DNA of 39,547 nucleotides from Verrucomicrobiaceae bacterium (GTDB lineage: Bacteria; Verrucomicrobiota; Verrucomicrobiia; Verrucomicrobiales; Akkermansiaceae), in the NCBI GenBank assembly GCA_029977225.1, contig JAPOLH010000004.1, forward strand, positions 1 to 39,547, written 5' to 3'. Position numbers and translations under genes: made by a program. Below the pieces are notes generated by a model that saw nothing but the letters and a program-made list of their open reading frames with translations, was not told where the DNA came from and made no database searches. Positions 34,105 to 39,547 of the stretch are shown here, one piece after another (the first letter of the stretch is position 1; each line of letters starts with the position of its first letter).

Positions 34105-35562
34105 TCACATTTCCAGCAGCAGGCGGGCGGGGGACTCGAGGCTGTCCTTGATACGGATGAGGAAGGTCACGGCTTCTTTGCCATCGACGAGGCGGTGGTC
34201 GTAGCTCAGGGCGAGGTACATCATCGGGCGGATGACCACCTGGTTGTTGATGGCGACCGGGCGTTGCTGGATCGTGTGCATGCCGAGGATGCCCGACTGC
34301 GGGGGATTGAGGATCGGCGTGCTGAGGAGCGAGCCGTAGGTGCCGCCGTTGGAAATTGAAAAGACGCCGCCTTGGAGGTCCTCGATGGTGATTTTGCCAT
34401 CGCGGGCTTTGGTGGCGTAGTCGAGGATGTCGCGTTCGATTTGGGCGAAGGATTTTTGGTCGGCATCGCGAATCACCGGAACGACGAGGCCCTTTTCGGT
34501 GCCGATCGCGACGCCGATGTCATAGAAATGGTTTTCGATGATGTCGTTGCCTTCGATTCGGCCGTTGATGGACGGCACATCTTTGAGTGCTTGGGCGACG
34601 GCTTTGACGAAGAACGACATGAAGCCGAGTTTCACGCCGTGTTTTTTCACGAACTGGTCTTGCAGCGATTTGCGCAGGTCCATGATGGCGGACATGTCGA
34701 CCTCGTTGAAGGTGGTGAGGATCGCTGCAGTTTGCTGGGCGTTGACCAGATGGGTGGCGATCTTGCGGCGCAGCATCGACATCTTGCGACGGGTCGTGCG
34801 GCCTTCGCTCACGGTGCTGGAAACTTCGCGTGCGGCAGGAGCTGCGGGCAGTGTGATGCTTGGCTTGCTTGGAGCTGCTGGGGTTGGCGCTGCGGGCGCG
34901 ACAGGCGCGGGTGCTGCAGCAACTGGTGCCGGTGCCGGACTTGGCGCGGCGGGTGTTGCAGGTGCGGAAATTGGAGCAGCGGCCTGAGCGGTGTCGACGG
35001 TGGCAATGAGTGTGCCGATGCCGACTTCTTCGCCTTCGGGCACGAGGATTTTGAGCGTGCCGGATGCTGGGGCCTCGAGCTCGTTGGATACTTTATCAGT
35101 TTCGAGCACGACGAGCACTTCGCCTTTGCTAACTGCGTCGCCATCTTTTTTGCGCCATGAGGCAACATTTGCCGAGGTGACTGATTCACCGGAGGCGGGG
35201 ACGCGGATTTCGACATTCGCGCCGGAAGACGAAGCGGCGGGTGCAGGTGTGGCAACAGGAACAGGTGCTGGAGCGGCGGGCGCCTCGACCGCAGCGGCTG
35301 CAGGTGCTGGCGTGACAGCTGTGCTGCCTGCACCGCCGATGCGTGCGATCAATGCGCCGATCGGCACTTCTTCGCCTTCGCCAACGAGAATTTCGAGCAC
35401 GCCATCAGCCGCAGCTTCGAGTTCATTCGAAACCTTATCGGTTTCGAGTGTCACCAGGATGTCGCCTTTGTGGACCATGTCGCCGTTTGCCTTGTGCCAG
35501 CGGGCGACATTGGCGGAGGTGACGGATTCGCCGGAGGCGGGGACTTTGACATCGGTGCTCAT
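34105..35562 (-). CDS. sucB: 2-oxoglutarate dehydrogenase E2, dihydrolipoyl succinyltransferase
   Basis: The 485-residue protein transfers succinyl groups to CoA in the TCA cycle. It has two lipoyl domains (about 3-77 and 117-190), each with [11 protein letters not shown] and lipoyl lysines Lys43 and Lys157. A long Ala/Pro linker (about 191-245) follows, then the catalytic domain (about 256-485) with the active-site His456 and Asp460 in SYDHRLVDG. The usual small E1/E3-binding domain between linker and catalytic domain is not recognisable. The two lipoyl regions are near copies. The ATG at 35562 is 32 bases after sucA. It could in principle be another acyltransferase, but pairing with sucA supports SucB. 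Confidence 0.94.
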   Translation of the reverse strand: MSTDVKVPASGESVTSANVARWHKANGDMVHKGDILVTLETDKVSNELEAAADGVLEILVGEGEEVPIGALIARIGGAGSTAVTPAPAAAAVEAPAAPAPVPVATPAPAASSSGANVEIRVPASGESVTSANVASWRKKDGDAVSKGEVLVVLETDKVSNELEAPASGTLKILVPEGEEVGIGTLIATVDTAQAAAPISAPATPAAPSPAPAPVAAAPAPVAPAAPTPAAPSKPSITLPAAPAAREVSSTVSEGRTTRRKMSMLRRKIATHLVNAQQTAAILTTFNEVDMSAIMDLRKSLQDQFVKKHGVKLGFMSFFVKAVAQALKDVPSINGRIEGNDIIENHFYDIGVAIGTEKGLVVPVIRDADQKSFAQIERDILDYATKARDGKITIEDLQGGVFSISNGGTYGSLLSTPILNPPQSGILGMHTIQQRPVAINNQVVIRPMMYLALSYDHRLVDGKEAVTFLIRIKDSLESPARLLLEM

Positions 35563-35594
35563 GGAGGTGGAGGGGATGAATGAGTAGAAATTTT

Positions 35595-38360
35595 TTAGAG
35601 CGTGAAGGCCTGTTCGAGCAGTGCCTTGTGTTCGCGGTAATGCATGGCTTTCGAGCCGGCGGCGGGGCTGGAGGCGGATTCGCGTCCAGCGTAGATCAGA
35701 TTGATGCCGAGCGTGTGTTCCATGCGCGGGCGGATGAAGAACCATGCGCCCATGTTTACCGGTTCTTCCTGGCACCAAATGAACTTCGACGCATTTTTGT
35801 ACTGACCGGTCATCGCTTTGATCATGTCGCGATGGAACGGATAAAGTTGCTCGACGCGCAGGATAGCGGTGTCCTCGGCGCCGCGTTCTTGGCGCTGGGC
35901 AGCGAGGTCGTAGAAAACTTTGCCGGTGCAGAAAATCACGCGCTTGATCGAGCCCGGATCTTTGACCGGTTTCGGATCGGGGAGGATTTCCTGGAAACAG
36001 GAACCTTCGAGGAAATCGCTTTCGGGCGAGACTGCTTCGGGGCGGCCGAGCAGGCTCTTGGGGGTCATCAGGACAAGCGGTTTGCGGAAGTCGCGATGCT
36101 TTTGACGACGCAGTGCGTGGAAGTATTGTGCGGGAGTGGTGAGGTTCCCGATGATCATGTTTTTCTCCGCACAGAGTTGCAGGAAGCGTTCCAAGCGTGC
36201 GCTGGAATGCTCAGGGCCCATGCCTTCGTATCCGTGGGGCAGCAGCATCACGAGGTCGCTGGGGGTTTGCCACTTGGATTCGGCGGAGGAAATGAATTGG
36301 TCGATGATGACCTGGGCACCATTCGAGAAATCGCCAAACTGTGCTTCCCAAAGTGTGAGCATCTTTGGATAGGACAGCGAGTAACCGTAATCAAAGCCGA
36401 GTACGGCGAACTCCGAGAGTAGCGAGTTGTGCACGCAGAACTTGCCTTGATCCGGCGCGAGGTGTTCGAGCGGAATGTGGCGCTCGGAGTTTTCATAATC
36501 GTGAAGTACGACATGGCGCTGCGAGAAAGTGCCACGACCGCAGTCCTGACCTGAGAGGCGCACGGGTGTTCCTTCCATCAGCAGCGATCCGAAGGCGAGT
36601 GATTCGGCGAAAGCCCAATCGATAGGCCCACCTTTTTCCAAAGCTTCGACTCTGCGCGGGATGAAGCGTTTTTCGAGGGTTGGGTTGAGATGAAATTCAC
36701 GCGGGACGCTGGTGATGACGCGGCCGATGTGCTGGTAGCGTTCGCGATCGATGCCGGTGGCGATGGGTGCGTGCGAGTACTTTGATTGCACGACGCCGGT
36801 GGATCCGCTGAAGGCGGTGCGCTCGCCGGTCTCGCTGAGTGCGAGCATTTTTTGATAACCTTCTTCGAGGTTGTCCCAGATTGATTTTTCGATCGATTCC
36901 AGTTCCGCCTGAGTCACCGCACCGTGGGCGAGCGATTCATTTTTGATGATGCTGCCAAAGGTCGGCCGCGCGGCGATTTTTTTCGCGATGAGCGGTTGGG
37001 TGAATGCTGCTTGATCCGTCTCGTTGTGGCCTTGGCGGCGGTAGCAATACATGTCGATGACGATGTCGCGGCCAAACTTTTGGCGGAATTCGATGGCAAA
37101 AATCGCGGCCCAGTAGAGCTCCATCGGATCCTCGCCATTGATGTGGAGCACGGGTGCCTCGATCATTTTGGCGACATCGGTCGCGTAGGCCGAGGAGCGC
37201 GCGTCGGCTGGCACCGTGGTGAAGCCGATCTGGTTGTTGATGATGATGTGGATGGTGCCGCCGGTGCGGTATCCGGGGAGCTGGGAAAGATTGAGAACTT
37301 CGGCGACCGAACCTTGGCCGGCGAAGGCGGCATCGCCGTGAAGCAGGATGGGCAGCACTTGGCCGCGATCGATTTCAGGTCCGCCTTCGCTGAGCACGCG
37401 TTGGCGCGCGCGGGCTTTGCCTTCGACCACCGAGTTTACCGCTTCGAGGTGGCTTGGGTTGGCGGCGAGGCTGACGCGTACTTTGCCATCGGGAAACTCG
37501 CGGATGCTTTCGTAGCCGAGGTGGTATTTCACATCGCCATCGCCGGCGACGAGGTCGGGCTCGTAGTTGGGGGTGAATTCGTAGAGCAGCGTGGTGATCG
37601 ACTTGCGGACGAAATTGGCGAGCACATTGAGGCGACCGCGGTGAGACATGCCCATTTCGATTTCGCGCACACCATTCGACGGGCAGGCTTCGAGAATCGC
37701 ATTGAGAAGAATCATCGCGCCCTCGCCGCCTTCGTTGGAGAAGCGTTTTTCACCGAGGAATCGTTTGCCGAGGAAGTGCTCGAAAATTTCCGCCTCGAGC
37801 ACCCAGCGCAGGGCCTTCTTGCGGCGATCGGCTGAAGCGTCACGTTGAATCGCGTGTTGTTCAATGCGCTCGCGGACCCAGTGGCGGATCGGCGTGTGGT
37901 GGATGTGCATGAACTCGAAGCCGATTTTGCCCGAGTAGGTGGCTTCCAGCGCGGCGATCATGTCGCGCAGTTTCATTTTTTCGCCGTGGCGGAAATATGC
38001 GTTCCATGCGACGCGGTCGAGGTCAGCCTCGGAGAGTCCGAATTGGTCGAGCGCGAGGCGCGGGTTGCGTTCGGGTTTTTCCTCGAGCGGGTTGATGTGT
38101 GCCTGCGTGTGGCCGAGCGTGCGATAGTTGTAGATCAGCGCGACGACCTTACCGAAGAAGGCGAGGTCGGAGTCCGATGCTTGCGCGGTGCTGACTGCGG
38201 CTGCCCCCTCGGTCGTACGGCGCGGTTGGGCGGTGCCGAGTTCAAAGCCTTCGAAAAATGCCGCCCATGTTTCGCCGACCGATTTCGGATCTTCGCACCA
38301 TTGGGAATATTGGGCCTCAAGCAAATCCGCATTCTGCCGCACCGAAACCGTCGAGTTCAT
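35595..38360 (-). CDS. sucA: 2-oxoglutarate dehydrogenase E1 component
   Basis: The 921-residue thiamine-diphosphate enzyme decarboxylates 2-oxoglutarate and passes the succinyl group to SucB. It has the short N-terminal E2-contact region ([27 protein letters not shown]), the SucA-specific [53 protein letters not shown], and [16 protein letters not shown], then the transketolase-like C-terminal half ([16 protein letters not shown]). Length is normal for the family. It has a good promoter candidate 60-95 bases upstream and is followed by sucB. E3 (lpd) and sucCD are not adjacent. Confidence 0.97.
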   Translation of the reverse strand: MNSTVSVRQNADLLEAQYSQWCEDPKSVGETWAAFFEGFELGTAQPRRTTEGAAAVSTAQASDSDLAFFGKVVALIYNYRTLGHTQAHINPLEEKPERNPRLALDQFGLSEADLDRVAWNAYFRHGEKMKLRDMIAALEATYSGKIGFEFMHIHHTPIRHWVRERIEQHAIQRDASADRRKKALRWVLEAEIFEHFLGKRFLGEKRFSNEGGEGAMILLNAILEACPSNGVREIEMGMSHRGRLNVLANFVRKSITTLLYEFTPNYEPDLVAGDGDVKYHLGYESIREFPDGKVRVSLAANPSHLEAVNSVVEGKARARQRVLSEGGPEIDRGQVLPILLHGDAAFAGQGSVAEVLNLSQLPGYRTGGTIHIIINNQIGFTTVPADARSSAYATDVAKMIEAPVLHINGEDPMELYWAAIFAIEFRQKFGRDIVIDMYCYRRQGHNETDQAAFTQPLIAKKIAARPTFGSIIKNESLAHGAVTQAELESIEKSIWDNLEEGYQKMLALSETGERTAFSGSTGVVQSKYSHAPIATGIDRERYQHIGRVITSVPREFHLNPTLEKRFIPRRVEALEKGGPIDWAFAESLAFGSLLMEGTPVRLSGQDCGRGTFSQRHVVLHDYENSERHIPLEHLAPDQGKFCVHNSLLSEFAVLGFDYGYSLSYPKMLTLWEAQFGDFSNGAQVIIDQFISSAESKWQTPSDLVMLLPHGYEGMGPEHSSARLERFLQLCAEKNMIIGNLTTPAQYFHALRRQKHRDFRKPLVLMTPKSLLGRPEAVSPESDFLEGSCFQEILPDPKPVKDPGSIKRVIFCTGKVFYDLAAQRQERGAEDTAILRVEQLYPFHRDMIKAMTGQYKNASKFIWCQEEPVNMGAWFFIRPRMEHTLGINLIYAGRESASSPAAGSKAMHYREHKALLEQAFTL

Positions 38361-38425
38361 TGGGGTATTTGGAAATTATGAGGCGAGCCTGCGAATTTAC
38401 CGCTTGGCCCGCCGCGCGCGGCCAT

Positions 38426-38454
38426 TCAATAAGGGGCGCGCCCGATGGAGTCAA
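38426..38454 (-). promoter_or_regulatory. Putative sucA promoter with palindrome in the spacer
   Basis: On the minus strand, TTGACT (38454-38449) is followed by 17 bases and TATTGA (38431-38426). Transcription would start near 38420, about 60 bases before sucA. The spacer contains the perfect palindrome gggcgcgccc at 38434-38443, which could be an operator. Confidence 0.55.
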
Positions 38455-38499
38455 CCGCGCAACCGCGTGATTCATTGGAATTTTCCGCCTCACGGCAAA

Positions 38500-39432
38500 A
38501 TGATCCAGGTCAACCAACTCACCAAACGATACGCCCGCCACGAAGCGGTGCGTGGCATCGACTTTTCAGTCGAGCGGGGAGAAATCGTCGGGTTTCTCGG
38601 CCCGAATGGCGCCGGGAAGACCACCACGCTGCGCATGCTCACCGGTTACCTGCCGCCGACTTCGGGTACGGCGCGGGTGGCAGGCTACGATGTGTTTCAC
38701 GAGTCGATCGAGGCCCGCAAGCGTATTGGCTACATGCCGGAAAATGTGCCGCTTTATGACGACATGCGGGTGCGTGAGTACCTGCGCTTTAGGGCAGGGA
38801 TCAAAGGCCTCGACGGCAGGGCTCTGCGCCACCGCGTGGGCGAAGTGGTCGAGCTCTGTGGGTTGCAGTCGGTGCGCCGCAAAATGATCAAGACGCTGTC
38901 CAAAGGTTTTCGCCAGCGCGTGGGCCTTGCCGATGCTTTGGTGCACGACCCCGAGCTGCTTATTCTCGACGAGCCGACCAATGGCCTCGACCCAAATCAG
39001 ATCCGCCAGATCCGCGAGCTGATCAAACAGCTTGGCAAGTCACACACGGTGCTGATCTCGACGCACATCCTTCACGAGGTCGAAATGACCTGCAACCGGG
39101 TCATCATCATCGATCAGGGAAAAATCAAAGCCGCCGACACGCCCGAAAATCTTATCGGTCAAATGAGGGCGGCGGGACGCGTACAAATTGAACTGCGCTG
39201 TGATGCGGATCTCGCGACGGCGGGTCTCAACCGCATCGACCAGGTGAAAAAAGTTACGGCTGAGCCGATGGAGGACGGATGGAACCGTTTCACCGTGTGG
39301 GTCGATTCCGAAAGCGACGCTCGCGAAGCGATGGCCAAACTCGCCGCTGAAAGCTCGTGGCCGATGCGTTCATTGTTCCGCCATGTCGCCACGCTCGAGG
39401 ATGTGTTCGTCGAACTGACGCGACGGGATTGA
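38500..39432 (+). CDS. GldA-type ABC transporter ATPase
   Basis: The 310-residue protein is an ABC ATPase of the ABC-2/GldA group. Walker A is GPNGAGKT (34-41), the signature is LSKGFRQRVGLADAL, Walker B is LLILDEPTNGLDP, and the switch His is in STHILHE. The C-terminal region of about 90 residues after the ATPase core (RVQIELRCDADLA onward) matches the extra domain of this group. In Bacteroidota GldA takes part in gliding; elsewhere such ATPases partner with ABC-2 permeases, and the permease is probably beyond the right edge. The ATG at 38500 precedes the conserved core; the longer upstream frame overlaps sucA. Confidence 0.88.
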   Translation: MIQVNQLTKRYARHEAVRGIDFSVERGEIVGFLGPNGAGKTTTLRMLTGYLPPTSGTARVAGYDVFHESIEARKRIGYMPENVPLYDDMRVREYLRFRAGIKGLDGRALRHRVGEVVELCGLQSVRRKMIKTLSKGFRQRVGLADALVHDPELLILDEPTNGLDPNQIRQIRELIKQLGKSHTVLISTHILHEVEMTCNRVIIIDQGKIKAADTPENLIGQMRAAGRVQIELRCDADLATAGLNRIDQVKKVTAEPMEDGWNRFTVWVDSESDAREAMAKLAAESSWPMRSLFRHVATLEDVFVELTRRD

Positions 39433-39437
39433 AGCGT

Positions 39438-39464
39438 TGGGCTGATGATATGAAAAACAGCCCA
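39438..39464 (+). terminator. Weak hairpin after the ABC ATPase gene
   Basis: A 7-bp stem (39438-39444 with 39458-39464) encloses a 13-base loop directly after the stop codon. The T-run comes only about 15 bases later (39479-39483), so it is a poor Rho-independent terminator. It may be incidental. Confidence 0.25.
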
Positions 39465-39547
39465 CTGGCGGCTTGCAATTTTTGATCATGCGATCACTCA
39501 AACACGCAGTCGCAAATCCCGCGCGCTCCATAGCAAGTTTGCCGCGG

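Noticed and set aside
34372-35160. Long rightward open frame opposite sucB
   Set aside because: It is the complement of the Ala/Pro linker and lipoyl region, giving a Cys/Gly/Trp-rich product with no family resemblance.
36924-37835. Long rightward open frame (303 codons) opposite sucA
   Set aside because: It mirrors the strong coding frame of sucA on the other strand and has no recognisable motif; GC-rich codon use produces such shadows.
39488-39547. Possible start of a new gene at the right edge
   Set aside because: An ATG at 39488 is open to the window end for 20 codons, but this is too short and shows no family feature.

Overview
The window is about 39.5 kb of GC-rich, densely coding bacterial chromosome. 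Almost everything is housekeeping. I see no tRNA or rRNA gene, insertion sequence, integrase, phage gene or CRISPR array. The envelope is Gram-negative: YidC with a large periplasmic domain, two outer-membrane-type lipoproteins, an OmpA-type protein, RseP and HtrA-like proteases, and a TolC/MacA/MacB-type pump. The style of SecY, the Bacteroidota-like YebC/YeeN variant, the missing rpmD and the near-total lack of Shine-Dalgarno sequences fit the PVC group, most likely Verrucomicrobiota. That placement is an inference from remembered family features, not from a search.

Layout. 1-4516 (+): the end of the spc-type ribosomal operon (rplR fragment, rpsE, rplO, secY, adk, map), with a perfect 12-bp hairpin before secY. 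4539-5285 (-): a membrane-anchored DUF1287 protein without its usual cysteine. 5588-8615 (+): a pseudokinase-like membrane protein, then two 16S rRNA modification enzymes (RsmC-like, RsuA-like). 8628-12310 (-): rseP, maf, a lipid kinase and sanA. 12442-13725 (+): def and a YebC-family gene. 13735-19151 (-): rpmH, rnpA, yidD, yidC, menD and an RlmM-like methyltransferase. 19485-22514 (+): a small zinc protein, an NAPE-PLD-like metallo-hydrolase, lipoprotein MsrA and an HtrA-like protease. 22571-28562 (+): an OmpA-domain protein, then an outer-membrane factor, membrane fusion protein, ABC ATPase and ABC permease. 28626-33652 (+): LemA, two TPM-domain proteins, a YhaM-like HD protein and oligopeptidase A. 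33751-38360 (-): a small membrane protein, then sucB and sucA, the latter two transcribed sucA first. 38500-39432 (+): a GldA-type ABC ATPase.

How the genes work together. The first block makes ribosomal proteins, the Sec channel, adenylate kinase and the N-terminal methionine peptidase. Deformylase, L34, RNase P protein, YidD/YidC and the rRNA modification enzymes extend this translation and membrane-insertion theme. RseP, HtrA, MsrA, SanA and the OmpA protein serve envelope maintenance. SucAB supplies the 2-oxoglutarate dehydrogenase step and MenD implies menaquinone-based respiration.

Most notable points. Three genes (RlmM-like, the metallo-hydrolase and the membrane fusion protein) are each broken by one apparent single-base frameshift, with the missing part intact in another frame; this suggests sequence errors or very recent decay. 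Only one of about 35 starts has a convincing Shine-Dalgarno sequence. The SucB protein has two lipoyl domains but no recognisable E3/E1-binding domain. The DUF1287 protein has Ala where the family Cys is expected. The pseudokinase-TM-OB-like protein is the least understood gene here. I did not find a clear multi-gene novel defence or mobile system.
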